Source: an uncultured Nitrospira sp. (lineage in GTDB: Bacteria; Nitrospirota; Nitrospiria; Nitrospirales; Nitrospiraceae). From it: a stretch of DNA of 64,000 nucleotides. A program made the translations under genes and the position numbers. The DNA lies in the NCBI GenBank assembly GCA_902500805.1, contig CABVSA010000011.1:1-64000 (forward strand), in the 5' to 3' direction. Within the stretch, counting starts at the first letter, position 1; every line of letters starts with the position of its first letter. The notes under the pieces are model-generated. The model made no database searches. It was not told the DNA's origin and saw only the letters and a list, made by a program, of their open reading frames with translations. Shown here in pieces: positions 54,438 to 63,472 of the stretch.

Positions 54438-56282
54438 CTAAATAGAATATTGAAAGACCGGCTTTGCCCCGATGGCTTGGGCCAAGACACCCCGACGTTT
54501 CAATTCATCCAAGATTCGGGCAGTGGCTGCATCAAAGTCCGTGGGACCCGTCAGGACAACATCCGTATTGGGTGGCGGCTCCTCTGCGGTCTTGCTCATG
54601 TGGACCGCGATGACCGGCGCAGGATGGACGAGGGTCCTGATGGCTTCTGAGGCTTCGCGATAGGCCATCCCGAATGGATTCGTCGTCGAGACGACGATGA
54701 GACCGGTGTCGATGAGGAGTCTTGCCACTTCGCCGTAGCGGCGGGCCATTTCAGTTGTCTGTCCTCGCTCTTCTTCGCTGAGATCCGCATCCAAGCCGCG
54801 GCGCAGGTTTTCTCCATCCAGCAAGTAGGCATGACGTCCGTCTGCCACAAGACGGCCTTCGAGCTTTCTCGCCAAGAATGATTTCCCCGTGTGTCGACCT
54901 CCGGTAATCAGGACGATCGCCGCCCGATGGCCGTATTGCTGTGCCCGATCTTCGACGGTGACTTCACCCTTCACCCAGGCAAAATCGCGACGCCTCGCCT
55001 CTTCGCGGAGAAACTCCTGATCGTCATGGACGAGTTCAGTGATGATGCCCCCGCCCGCGATATCATACTCGTCGACGAGGACAAACCGGCCGGTAGCCTC
55101 AAATGACGCCGATAGGTCGAAGGCGACCGGGGCCTTGGTCCGCAAGGTCAATTCGGCCACTTGATTCTTCCCGACACTGTTACTGCCCTGTTGCTGCGCG
55201 AGGTCCATTGTATCGATGATTCTGTGAATCGAGGCCACCTCACAGTCCACTTCCTTCGTGGCGACGCGCAACAGATATTTGCGGCCTTTTTCCAACGGCT
55301 TCTTCCCCAACCAAAACAGATTGGCCCGGAATGCTGTCGAGACCGACGGCAGCTGCTCTTGATGCGAGGCCATCTCACCTCGCTCCACGAAGATCTGCTC
55401 ATCAAGCGTGATGCCGATCGATTGACCGGCCTGGCCTTCAGTCGGCTGTGGCTCGATATTGAAGGCCTCCACCGTTCTGATATTCGCCCGCTTGTTGGAT
55501 GGTGAGAACACGAGATGATCGCCCACCTTCAGCCGCCCTGCTGTAATTCGACCGGTGATGATCCGCCGCGCATCGAACTTATAGACATCCTGGACAGAGA
55601 GTCGCAGAGGTTGCTCGGAGCGAGCGGTTTCCTTTTGAAACGCGCTGAGTGTGTCTAGCACGGTAGGACCGCTGTACCAGGACATGGCCTGGCTACGGTT
55701 CGCGATATTGTCCCCGAGCTTGGCACTCACCGGAATGAACTGTGCCGGCACCGCTTTAAATTGCCCTAAAAATTCCCGGTATTCTTTTTCAATCCCGTCG
55801 AACACATCCTGCCGATAGCCGACCAGGTCCATCTTATTCACCACCACGGCAAACTGGCGGACCCCCAGCAGCGACAGAAGATATCCATGCTTCTTGGACT
55901 GCTCCTTGACCCCTTCCAATGCATCGATCAACAGCAAGGCGGCCTCAGCACGAGCTGCCCCGGAAATCATGTTCTTCAGAAACTCTTTGTGCCCCGGGGC
56001 ATCGATAATAATGTACTGCCTGCCCTTCCACATGAAAAACGTGCGAGCCGTGTCGATCGTAATCCCCTGCTCCTGCTCCTCAAGGAAGGCATCGAAGAGA
56101 AACGCGTACTCGAACTCTTTCCCCTGCTGTTTGCAGATGGCCTGCACTTTTTCCAACTTCCCGTCAGGCAGTGAGCCCGTATCGGCATACAGTCGACCCA
56201 GCAGGGTGGACTTACCATGATCCACATGACCGACGATGACGATATTCAAGTTTTCAGATGGTTTTGTCACATTGACTTGCAT
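54438..56282 (-). CDS. cysNC: Sulfate adenylyltransferase large subunit fused to adenylylsulfate kinase (CysNC)
   Basis: 614 residues. CysN part is an EF-Tu-like GTPase ([25 protein letters not shown]) driving ATP sulfurylase; the C-terminal ~190 residues are APS kinase ([16 protein letters not shown]-loop, [16 protein letters not shown]). Together with CysD it makes APS and then PAPS. The APS-kinase P-loop is atypical (GGRHTGKS against the usual GLSGSGKS) but keeps the GxxxxGKS form. Confidence 0.92.
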   Translation of the reverse strand: MQVNVTKPSENLNIVIVGHVDHGKSTLLGRLYADTGSLPDGKLEKVQAICKQQGKEFEYAFLFDAFLEEQEQGITIDTARTFFMWKGRQYIIIDAPGHKEFLKNMISGAARAEAALLLIDALEGVKEQSKKHGYLLSLLGVRQFAVVVNKMDLVGYRQDVFDGIEKEYREFLGQFKAVPAQFIPVSAKLGDNIANRSQAMSWYSGPTVLDTLSAFQKETARSEQPLRLSVQDVYKFDARRIITGRITAGRLKVGDHLVFSPSNKRANIRTVEAFNIEPQPTEGQAGQSIGITLDEQIFVERGEMASHQEQLPSVSTAFRANLFWLGKKPLEKGRKYLLRVATKEVDCEVASIHRIIDTMDLAQQQGSNSVGKNQVAELTLRTKAPVAFDLSASFEATGRFVLVDEYDIAGGGIITELVHDDQEFLREEARRRDFAWVKGEVTVEDRAQQYGHRAAIVLITGGRHTGKSFLARKLEGRLVADGRHAYLLDGENLRRGLDADLSEEERGQTTEMARRYGEVARLLIDTGLIVVSTTNPFGMAYREASEAIRTLVHPAPVIAVHMSKTAEEPPPNTDVVLTGPTDFDAATARILDELKRRGVLAQAIGAKPVFQYSI

Positions 56283-56380
56283 GCGTGCTCACTCGTGAAT
56301 GGTTGAAGGGCAATGGTTCACGATCAATGAAGAAATACGCTGTTTTTCATCTCTCACTCATTAACCATTCACCCTTCTGT

Positions 56381-57178
56381 CTACATATAGCCATCTTTGC
56401 GCAGGAGCTCCATGCCCCGACCTTCGTCCTGCGCTCGGCCTGACCGCTCGGCCACGGTCGTATGTCGTAACTCCTCGATAATGTCATCCACAGTCTTGGC
56501 CGTCGATTTGATCGGAGTCGTACAAGGCGCACAACCAAGGCTGCGATAGCGTGTCCCGTCGCCCTTATCGAGATAGAGGTCGATGAACGGAATGTTTTCG
56601 AGTCTGATGTACTCCCAAATATTGATTTCAGTCCAATCCAAGAGGGGATGAATTCGGATATGAGTGCCTGGTGGAAAGGTAGTCTTGTATTGATCCCAGA
56701 GCTCGGGCGGCTGATCTCGAAAATCCCAGTCGCCGTGCTTATCCCGAGGAGAGAAATACCGTTCCTTCGCCCTCGTCCCTTCCTCATCGGCCCGGACCCC
56801 AAGAATGACCCCGGTATAACCTTTGTGCTCTAAGAGTTGCTTGAGGCCGTTCGTCTTCAGCGCCGTGCAACAGACCACACGGCCCAGGGTGTGGTTCATG
56901 CCGGCCGCCAAGGCTTCTTTATTTTGGCCAACAACCAGATCCAATCGCCACTCTCGCGCCAGACGATCGCGATACTCGATCATCGCCGGAATTTTGTAGC
57001 TGGTATCGACATGGAGCAGTGGGAACGGCACGTGCCCAAAGAAGGCCTTGCGGGCCAGCCACAGCAGCACGGTGGAATCCTTGCCCATCGACCAGAGCAT
57101 GGCGAGATTGTTGAAATGCTTGTAGGCCTCTCGCAGGATGTAGACGCTTTGATCTTCCAATTGACGAAGGTGTTTCAT
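56381..57178 (-). CDS. cysD: Sulfate adenylyltransferase small subunit CysD
   Basis: 265 residues, PP-loop ATP pyrophosphatase fold: [53 protein letters not shown] and [14 protein letters not shown]. Pairs with CysN, about 100 bases downstream. Slightly shorter than E. coli CysD. Confidence 0.93.
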   Translation of the reverse strand: MKHLRQLEDQSVYILREAYKHFNNLAMLWSMGKDSTVLLWLARKAFFGHVPFPLLHVDTSYKIPAMIEYRDRLAREWRLDLVVGQNKEALAAGMNHTLGRVVCCTALKTNGLKQLLEHKGYTGVILGVRADEEGTRAKERYFSPRDKHGDWDFRDQPPELWDQYKTTFPPGTHIRIHPLLDWTEINIWEYIRLENIPFIDLYLDKGDGTRYRSLGCAPCTTPIKSTAKTVDDIIEELRHTTVAERSGRAQDEGRGMELLRKDGYM

Positions 57179-57204
57179 GACCTCTGTTCTTCCCAGTTCT
57201 TGTT

Positions 57205-58245
57205 CTACGCCGCCACCGACTGCTTGACGAGATCCTCCAGCTTGCGAGCCGCAGCGCCGCCTTCAATCGTGGCGCGAGCTGCTGCGAAACAGGCCGCAAG
57301 CGATGTCCCTTTCCCTGCGGCATACAGCAACATCGCCGCATTCATCAGCACCCAATCCTTTTGACCGCCCTGCACTCGACTCTGCAGGATTCCACGAAGG
57401 AGATCTGCTTCCTTCTCGCGCTGGTCCGGTGGAAATCCAGCCATCTCGCGGGAGGGGGCCAATGCCAAACCAAAATCCTTTGGCGCCACACCGATCGGCG
57501 TGATCCGCTCGTCGCGCAATTCCAATACTCTGGTCGCCATTGAGGCCGACAACTCCGGATCACCCTCGACTCCCCGCACGACCAATGCATGGGGGCACCC
57601 AAGGATGCGCAAGGCTTCGGCCGTCTTTTCAAAGTGAGGCGGATGCGACAAGCCCACGACCTGCACCTTCGCCCGAGCCGGATTCAGCAGTCTGGCGATT
57701 GGATGGAACACGTTCCTGACCCCAAGCGTCTGGCGCATTTCCAGGAATCGATAGACCGGTGGGTGGTAGAGGCCGATGTCCAAATAGGCGAAGCCGCTGC
57801 GGTTCACCTCCTCGGCGACCTGCTTGGGCTCCGCATCCACCCGGATCCCCAGCGCCTTTAACACCCCGGCTGCGCCAGGCCGTGCAGGGATTCCATCGTA
57901 GCCGTGCATCAAGACTGTTGCCCCGGCTGCTGTCGCCACGATCGAGGCCGCGACAATTGCGTGAAAGGTATCCTGCTTCCCGGCGTAGGTCGGCACATCC
58001 ACGACAGCTAACCCCCGCGAGACAGCCAACGGCGGCACATATTGTCGAGCAGCCGCCGTCAATCCTGCCAACTCGGTGACGGACTCCATTTTAAATCGCA
58101 TGGCGATAAGGAAGGCTCCGACCTGAGCGGGGCTGGCTTCACCCTCCACCAAAGCCTTCATCGCTTGCTTACACTCGTCCCACGTGAGGTCTTTGGACGC
58201 TTTGGGGCCCTTGGCAACTTTTGCGAGAATTTCGTGAAATGGCAT
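57205..58245 (-). CDS. TrpD2-like / anthranilate phosphoribosyltransferase-family protein
   Basis: 346 residues of the TrpD fold: N-terminal helical domain ([20 protein letters not shown]), then [20 protein letters not shown] in place of the usual glycine loop, [20 protein letters not shown] and [15 protein letters not shown]. The catalytic GTGGD motif of true TrpD is not seen, so this is a YbiB/TrpD2-type protein, some of which bind nucleic acid. It sits inside the sulfate operon, one base from cysH and ~27 from cysD; its part in that pathway is unknown. Confidence 0.75.
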   Translation of the reverse strand: MPFHEILAKVAKGPKASKDLTWDECKQAMKALVEGEASPAQVGAFLIAMRFKMESVTELAGLTAAARQYVPPLAVSRGLAVVDVPTYAGKQDTFHAIVAASIVATAAGATVLMHGYDGIPARPGAAGVLKALGIRVDAEPKQVAEEVNRSGFAYLDIGLYHPPVYRFLEMRQTLGVRNVFHPIARLLNPARAKVQVVGLSHPPHFEKTAEALRILGCPHALVVRGVEGDPELSASMATRVLELRDERITPIGVAPKDFGLALAPSREMAGFPPDQREKEADLLRGILQSRVQGGQKDWVLMNAAMLLYAAGKGTSLAACFAAARATIEGGAAARKLEDLVKQSVAA

Positions 58246-58246
58246 A

Positions 58247-58942
58247 TTACGACTTGTGAAGCCCGCACTCGGTTTTGGCGCTACCCTGCCAACGGCCCGA
58301 TCGAGGATCTTGCCCCGGCATCACCGGCTTAGTGCAATGGGTACAGCCAATGCTGGGGTAATGCTGATCATGCAGCGGGTTGTAGGGAACTTCGTAAATC
58401 TTGATGTAGGTCCAGACATCGGTCCAGCTCCATCGAGCCAACGGGTTCACCTTGACCAACTTAAATTTCTGGTCCCACTCGACTAAACCGGCATCCGCCC
58501 GGGACGGGGCTTGCTCCCTCCTGATTCCGGTGATCCACGCATCATACCCTTGCAGCACACGAGTCAACGGCTCAACCTTTCTCAATTGGCAACACTGATC
58601 TGGATTGCTGGTCCAAAGTGCATCGCCATAGGACGCTGCTTGTTTCTGAGGTGCCAGCAGTGACTTTACCTGTAAAACCTGAGTCGGCTTCAGCCCATAT
58701 TGTTCAATCACTCGATCTCTGGTCGCATAGGTTTCCGGAAACAAAAAATCAGTATCGAGATAGAACAACGGCACCGAGGGATTGATCCGATGCACCATGT
58801 CGACCAGAACGACATCCTCCGCTCCAAAACTGCAGGCCAAGACGATCTTTGGATGGTACGTCTCAATGGCATAGCCCAACAAATCCTGTGGCGATTTCGC
58901 TTCGAAGGAATCACTAAGCGTCTTGAAATCAGGACTCGTCAC
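58247..58942 (-). CDS. cysH: Adenylylsulfate (APS) reductase CysH
   Basis: 231 residues from GTG 58942, with GAGGGATAGG upstream; it overlaps nothing but abuts the sulfite-reductase stop. The CC...CxxC cluster (QCCQLRK and GCTHCTKP) ligates a [4Fe-4S] centre and marks the APS-reducing type; the C-terminal KTECGLHKS holds the catalytic cysteine. Reduces APS to sulfite, so PAPS synthesis by CysC may serve other uses. Confidence 0.92.
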   Translation of the reverse strand: MTSPDFKTLSDSFEAKSPQDLLGYAIETYHPKIVLACSFGAEDVVLVDMVHRINPSVPLFYLDTDFLFPETYATRDRVIEQYGLKPTQVLQVKSLLAPQKQAASYGDALWTSNPDQCCQLRKVEPLTRVLQGYDAWITGIRREQAPSRADAGLVEWDQKFKLVKVNPLARWSWTDVWTYIKIYEVPYNPLHDQHYPSIGCTHCTKPVMPGQDPRSGRWQGSAKTECGLHKS

Positions 58943-58943
58943 C

Positions 58944-61448
58944 CTATCCCTCGACCTTCTCAACCAGAATTCGATAATGCGACGCTTCCGCCTCCAAGGC
59001 CTCTTGGATCAATACCTTATGCCCATCATTCTTGAGGCTCATCGGTACGTTCTTGATTGGCTCCCCCGCATCCAACCAGACTTCCAGCGTTTCTCCCGCA
59101 TCCATCATTTCGAGCTTCAATTTAGTCTTCACATAGTTCATCGGGCAGGCGACGCCACGCAGGTCGTAGACCGGCGCACCGGTCGGAGCCGGAGTTGCCG
59201 GCTTCACTTCGGTGGCGATTGGAGCTACCGCCGCGGCAACTTCCTGTACAGGAGCCGCCGTCTCTTGGACCGGGGCAAGCTTCAAATCTTTTCCCATCTG
59301 TTCCGTTGCGGCACGGCACGCCTCAACAAAGCCCTTCGCAAAGGTCATCTTTTCACGCGCCGATTCACCAGTTGTGTCCTTCGGGCCAAGATCGCCGACC
59401 TTCTTATTGAGCTCGCGATACTGCGCAGGGATGACCCCTTTTTGCGCAATCCGACTGTCAAACTCAATGAAGGTTTCCGAGTCACTCGACGGCTCAAGCC
59501 CCTCGGTCACCAACATCGCCTTGGCGGCAGCCAACACGGCGCGATACGATTTATTCACCGACACGGAATACTGATGCTTCTCGACCAGTAACTTGGCTTG
59601 ATATAGCTCTTGATCTGCCTCTAAAATCCCGTTTTCAATCATCTCCAATGCACCGCCGGCACATTCACCTGGGCCAAGATCCTCCAGAATGAACTCGTCC
59701 TCCCCTTCCCAGTCGTAGTAGAAGGTAGAATCCTCTTCGTAAGACGGGACGATCGTGTAGGGAATCAATTCGTCCTTCAGCTTGGTCTTTCCCGTGCGGA
59801 CAATGAACGTCGTGAGGCTTTCATTCGCCTGACGATCACGCCGATATACGTCGACCAAATGAGAAAGCGCTGCCGGGACGGCTTTCGCCGGCAGTTTCAC
59901 GATCATCTGGCCGATCTTGGCCGCGCCATTGACCGACCCGCCGAGGTGCAATTCATAGTGCGGTGCGACATGCTCTCCAATCCGCTTCCCGACGCCATGC
60001 AACCCGATCGTGGAGATATGGTGCTGAGCGCAGGAATTGTGGCAACCGCTGATTTTGATATCAACCCCTTCCAAATCTTCCGGTACTCGACCGGCAGGAA
60101 ACACCTCGGCTAACGCTCGTGCTAAACCTTTTGATGAGGTGATGCCCAACCCACAGGTATCGGTTCCCGGACAGGCGATGATATCTTCGACGAGTTCAGC
60201 GCCGGGATCAGCCAACCCGTGAGAGGCCAAATCCTCATAGAGATATGAGATCCGATCAGCGGGAATCCACCGGATCACCAGGTTCTGATTGATCGTGGTG
60301 CGAAGATTTCCGTTGGAGTACCGTTCAGCCAGATCCGCAACAAACAACAGTTGCTGGGAAGTGATATCGCCCATAAAGAGCTTGATTGCTGCCGTCACAT
60401 ACCCATCCTGCTTTTGCCGGACGACGTTGGTCCGCCTCCACATGTCAAATGGAGTCTCGTGGCCGATCGGATGGGTTCCGTTTCCGTTCCCGTTTCCATT
60501 GGCTGTCCCGTTGCGAGTCGGCATGATGAGTGCCGGCGGTGCATCCTGATAAGCCAGTAAGGCGATCGATCCATTGTTCGGAAGGGCATGCCCCATTGCG
60601 GTATAGGCAGCCTCCCATCGGCGCTTGAATTCCTCGAAGCCCAGCTTGTCGATGACAAATTTCATGCGGGCCTTGTTCCGGTTTTTCCGATTACCGAGGG
60701 TATCAAATACCTTAATGACGGCTTCGATACTGGGAATCAGCTCCTCCATCGGGGTGAACTCTCGGAGCAGCTGGGCAATCCGCGGTGTGGAACCCAACCC
60801 CCCACCCGCAACCATACGAAATCCGATGACCCCGTCCGCACGCTTGACTGCCAACAAGCCGATGTCGTGAATCGGCGTGAGAGCACAGTCGTGCGCGCAA
60901 CCGGAAAACGCAATTTTAAACTTGCGCGGCAGGCTTTGATTCAAGGGATTCCGCAGCAGGTGGTAGGCAACCGTCTTTGCATACGGTGTCACATCAAACA
61001 CCTCGCCTTGGCACACGCCGGCCAGGTGGCAGGCCGTCACATTTCGTACCGTATTTGCACAAGCTTCGCGAGTGGTCAGGCCGACTTCGGCAAGACCTCG
61101 CATGATGGTCGGCACATCTTTCAGCTCAACAAAGTGCATCTGAATATCTTGCCTGGTTGTGACATGACCGACACCCGTCGCGTAGCGGTCTGCCAGTTCT
61201 GCCACGCGGCGGAGTTGGTTGGCAGTAATTCCCCCGAATGGAATCTTGATCCGCACCATCTGGACCCCCGGCTGACGCTGACCATAAATGCCGTACTGTA
61301 ATCGGAACGGCTTGAAAAGGTCCGTGGAGATATCTCCCGCCAACGTCCGCATGGCTTCGGTTTCAAAGGTCTCTATTTCTTCCAGAATGGCAGAAGGAAT
61401 CGGTTGTGTCTCAATATGGGGAATGGCAAGAGATGCAGTGTCATTCAT
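58944..61448 (-). CDS. Sulfite/nitrite reductase fused to HEPN-like and TusA domains
   Basis: 834 residues. Two ferredoxin-like/siroheme halves: Cys140, 146, 184, 188 (TACHLAGVC, SGCAHDC) and Cys426, 432, 469, 473 (ACPGTDTC, SGCHNSC), each a complete CX5C...CX3C set for a siroheme-[4Fe-4S] centre. A Gly/Asn linker lies at 312-325. Residues ~605-720 look like a HEPN helical domain; residues ~758-834 are TusA (DLRGVACPMNYVKTK, Cys768). Assimilatory sulfite reduction is inferred from cysH next door; nitrite reduction is an alternative. Second gene of the operon after the Rrf2 regulator. Confidence 0.85.
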   Translation of the reverse strand: MNDTASLAIPHIETQPIPSAILEEIETFETEAMRTLAGDISTDLFKPFRLQYGIYGQRQPGVQMVRIKIPFGGITANQLRRVAELADRYATGVGHVTTRQDIQMHFVELKDVPTIMRGLAEVGLTTREACANTVRNVTACHLAGVCQGEVFDVTPYAKTVAYHLLRNPLNQSLPRKFKIAFSGCAHDCALTPIHDIGLLAVKRADGVIGFRMVAGGGLGSTPRIAQLLREFTPMEELIPSIEAVIKVFDTLGNRKNRNKARMKFVIDKLGFEEFKRRWEAAYTAMGHALPNNGSIALLAYQDAPPALIMPTRNGTANGNGNGNGTHPIGHETPFDMWRRTNVVRQKQDGYVTAAIKLFMGDITSQQLLFVADLAERYSNGNLRTTINQNLVIRWIPADRISYLYEDLASHGLADPGAELVEDIIACPGTDTCGLGITSSKGLARALAEVFPAGRVPEDLEGVDIKISGCHNSCAQHHISTIGLHGVGKRIGEHVAPHYELHLGGSVNGAAKIGQMIVKLPAKAVPAALSHLVDVYRRDRQANESLTTFIVRTGKTKLKDELIPYTIVPSYEEDSTFYYDWEGEDEFILEDLGPGECAGGALEMIENGILEADQELYQAKLLVEKHQYSVSVNKSYRAVLAAAKAMLVTEGLEPSSDSETFIEFDSRIAQKGVIPAQYRELNKKVGDLGPKDTTGESAREKMTFAKGFVEACRAATEQMGKDLKLAPVQETAAPVQEVAAAVAPIATEVKPATPAPTGAPVYDLRGVACPMNYVKTKLKLEMMDAGETLEVWLDAGEPIKNVPMSLKNDGHKVLIQEALEAEASHYRILVEKVEG

Positions 61449-61488
61449 GGGTCACTCCTTAGTCGCCTGGAAGAAGAAGCCTTTTCTA

Positions 61489-61938
61489 TCAGATATGGTA
61501 CATGGGGCTACGTTGCGCATCCGCAAGCCGCTGACGTGCCGCCAACTGTTCAATCGTGATGCCCTCGAGAACTTTCCGCTCGGCCTGTTGAAGTTGTTCG
61601 CACACATCGCCCAGAAGGAGATCAGATTTTCCCATGTGGCGAGGTCGAGGCAGCGGATTGACGCCCGACCGATGAAAGACCGGCCCTTCAAGGGATTCAA
61701 ATATCTCGGCAAGCGAAAGGTCTTCTGGTTTTCGAGACAACAGATACCCGCCCTGTGCTCCACGTTGGCTTTCAACCAAGCCGGCATTCTTCATGGTATG
61801 AAGCACCTGTTCAAGAAAGCGAAGAGGAATGCCCTGGCGCCTTGAGACAGCCTTGGCCTGAATCGGAGCGTCTTTCGCATGGATGGCCAGATCAATGGCT
61901 GCCAGGATTCCATAGCTCACACGCTTGGACATTTTCAT
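61489..61938 (-). CDS. Rrf2-family transcription regulator
   Basis: 149 residues. Winged-helix DNA-binding domain (SYGILAAIDLAIHAKDAPIQ, GIPLRFLEQVLHTMKNAGLV, RGAQGGYLLSRKPEDLSLAE). Only one cysteine (GDVCEQ) is in the region where IscR has three, so it is nearer CymR-type regulators that sense through a partner or sulfur metabolite. First gene before the sulfite reductase, 40 bases upstream, so a likely regulator of the sulfate operon. Confidence 0.85.
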   Translation of the reverse strand: MKMSKRVSYGILAAIDLAIHAKDAPIQAKAVSRRQGIPLRFLEQVLHTMKNAGLVESQRGAQGGYLLSRKPEDLSLAEIFESLEGPVFHRSGVNPLPRPRHMGKSDLLLGDVCEQLQQAERKVLEGITIEQLAARQRLADAQRSPMYHI

Positions 61939-61945
61939 TCTTTAC

Positions 61946-61961
61946 AATTCCTGTAGGAATT
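61946..61961. promoter_or_regulatory. Palindromic operator candidate upstream of the Rrf2 gene
   Basis: AATTCC-TGTA-GGAATT, a perfect 6+6 inverted repeat 7 bases before the regulator ATG. A second half-site ATTCCC lies at 61964-61969. Position and form fit autoregulation of the Rrf2-led operon. The rest of 61970-62248 shows no gene. Confidence 0.55.
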
Positions 61962-62248
61962 AGATTCCCTCACTCTACCTACCAGATCGTGAACCTGTCA
62001 AGATCGACTTACCCGCATCAGCATCGCGAACTGCCGGCGCTCTAAGTATTTTCACCTTTGCGTCCTGTTTTATTGCCGCCTCCCAATTCCAAGTCTCTGT
62101 CGATCTCCAACTCTTTGTAGATCTTGATCCTTTTCCACGCATCACGCCTCACGGAACGCTGTCCGGCAGAAGGCCCTGGCCGAAAATCCGATTGACATCA
62201 ATTCCGCCTCGGGCAATAATCCGCGCTCTTCTTCTACATGGTGCCTTC

Positions 62249-62839
62249 ATGCCAGCATCACCGCCGACATACAATATCGTATTGCTTACGACGGACTCCT
62301 CCGTCCAGGCTCAAGTTCAACAGATCTTTACGGATTCCTCCATCAGCATGTTTCGTGATGCAGCCGCCTTCCAAAGCGAATCATTGAACCATCAGCAGGT
62401 GGATGTCCTCATCGAGGAATTATCTGACCCACAAAGCGCGGTCACTCCACGGCCCGAGCATCTTGATTTCACTCAGACTCTTTTCATTCAAGGTTCGCGC
62501 GCGGTCTTACGACAAACCTTGAATATGATCCAAACTGTGGTCACGCCAGGCAGCCCCCAGTTGAACAAAGCCCGGGATGGGTCTCTGGAAAACTACTTGG
62601 AAGTTAAAATGGGTGAATTCGTCAAAGGAATGCGCAACGGGTCCGCAAGGAACCTTCACCCGATCCTCATCTCCGCCGTTGAGCGCCCTCTCATCACATC
62701 GGCGCTGCAAGAAACGCGAGGCAACCAGATTCAGGCGGCCGAGTTGCTTGGACTGAACCGGAACACGTTGAGAAAAAAGATCGTGGATTTGCATATTCCG
62801 CTGAAGCAGACCAAGTTGAGGGCGAATCGGAGTGTATGA
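62249..62839 (+). CDS. Fis-type HTH protein with degenerate receiver-like N-terminus
   Basis: 196 residues from ATG 62249 (the frame is open to 62192). The C-terminus is a Fis helix-turn-helix (LITSALQETRGNQIQAAELL, GLNRNTLRKKIVDL). The N-terminal ~90 residues (YNIVLLTTDSSVQAQVQQIF) look like a receiver fold without its conserved acids. Not an NtrC-type protein, as no AAA domain is present. It may be a Fis-like nucleoid or regulatory protein; it lies just ahead of an HU gene. Confidence 0.75.
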   Translation: MPASPPTYNIVLLTTDSSVQAQVQQIFTDSSISMFRDAAAFQSESLNHQQVDVLIEELSDPQSAVTPRPEHLDFTQTLFIQGSRAVLRQTLNMIQTVVTPGSPQLNKARDGSLENYLEVKMGEFVKGMRNGSARNLHPILISAVERPLITSALQETRGNQIQAAELLGLNRNTLRKKIVDLHIPLKQTKLRANRSV

Positions 62840-62903
62840 GTGTGCCAATGCAGTGTCACCGGAGTCATTTTCTCCATTTCTTCACTACCCATTAAGGAGG
62901 GAC

Positions 62904-63179
62904 ATGATGACAAAGGAAGAGCTGATCGCGAAGATGGCCGCCTCGGCGGGAATCACTAAAGTCGCGGCGGGAACTGCCCTTGAAGCATTCACCGGTGCAG
63001 TGACCTCCTCACTGAAGAAGGGGCAACGTGTCTCCCTTGTCAATTTTGGCACCTTTACGCTTTCCAAGCGGAAAGCACGAATGGGAAGGAACCCCAGAAC
63101 AGGCGAGTCACTCCGGATTCCGGCGGCGAAAGTGCCCAAGTTTTCAGCCGGAAAAGAGCTTCGCTCCGCAGTGAAGTAG
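62904..63179 (+). CDS. HU-family nucleoid protein
   Basis: 91 residues from ATG 62904 (AAGGAGG six bases upstream). TKEELIAKMAASAGITKVAA, VSLVNFGTFTLSKRKARMGR, NPRTGESLRIPAAKVPKFSAGKEL are the standard HU core and arm. Differs from the IHF-like protein at 36000. Confidence 0.92.
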   Translation: MMTKEELIAKMAASAGITKVAAGTALEAFTGAVTSSLKKGQRVSLVNFGTFTLSKRKARMGRNPRTGESLRIPAAKVPKFSAGKELRSAVK

Positions 63180-63312
63180 ATTGTTTCTGGGTGCCGGCGA
63201 GAGGAGAAAGAGAAGGTGGTGGCTCCTTCAGGTTTCTGAAGGGCGACTGTCTTCTCTTTCGTTTTCTTGACAGTGTCCTCGGGGCTATATTAGCATGCCT
63301 CCTCTTCTTGAT

Positions 63313-63387
63313 AGGCGCGTAGCTCAGGGGGAGAGCGCTACCTTGACACGGTAGAGGTCGACGGTTCAAGACCGTCCGCGCCTACCA
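63313..63387 (+). tRNA. tRNA-Val (anticodon GAC)
   Basis: 75 nt with 3' CCA encoded: acceptor AGGCGCG/CGCGCCT, anticodon stem CTACC/GGTAG around loop TTGACAC, T-arm GACGG-TTCAAGA-CCGTC. Anticodon GAC reads GUC (Val). Confidence 0.94.
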
Positions 63388-63472
63388 TAGTGGAACATGA
63401 ACGGTTGGGTTTGTCTTTACCGACGCTCACCCTCTGTGATTTTCCTCGTGCGCTCGGTTGTGTAGTAGACTC

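Noticed and set aside
54052-54441. Plus-strand ORF of 129 codons between the OmpA-domain gene and cysNC
   Set aside because: It lies opposite the cysC remnant and has no ribosome site; the minus-strand homology explains the sequence better.
62904-63387. HU gene next to tRNA-Val as a phage or integrative-element border
   Set aside because: No integrase, no direct repeat of the tRNA 3' end and ordinary housekeeping neighbours (thrS).
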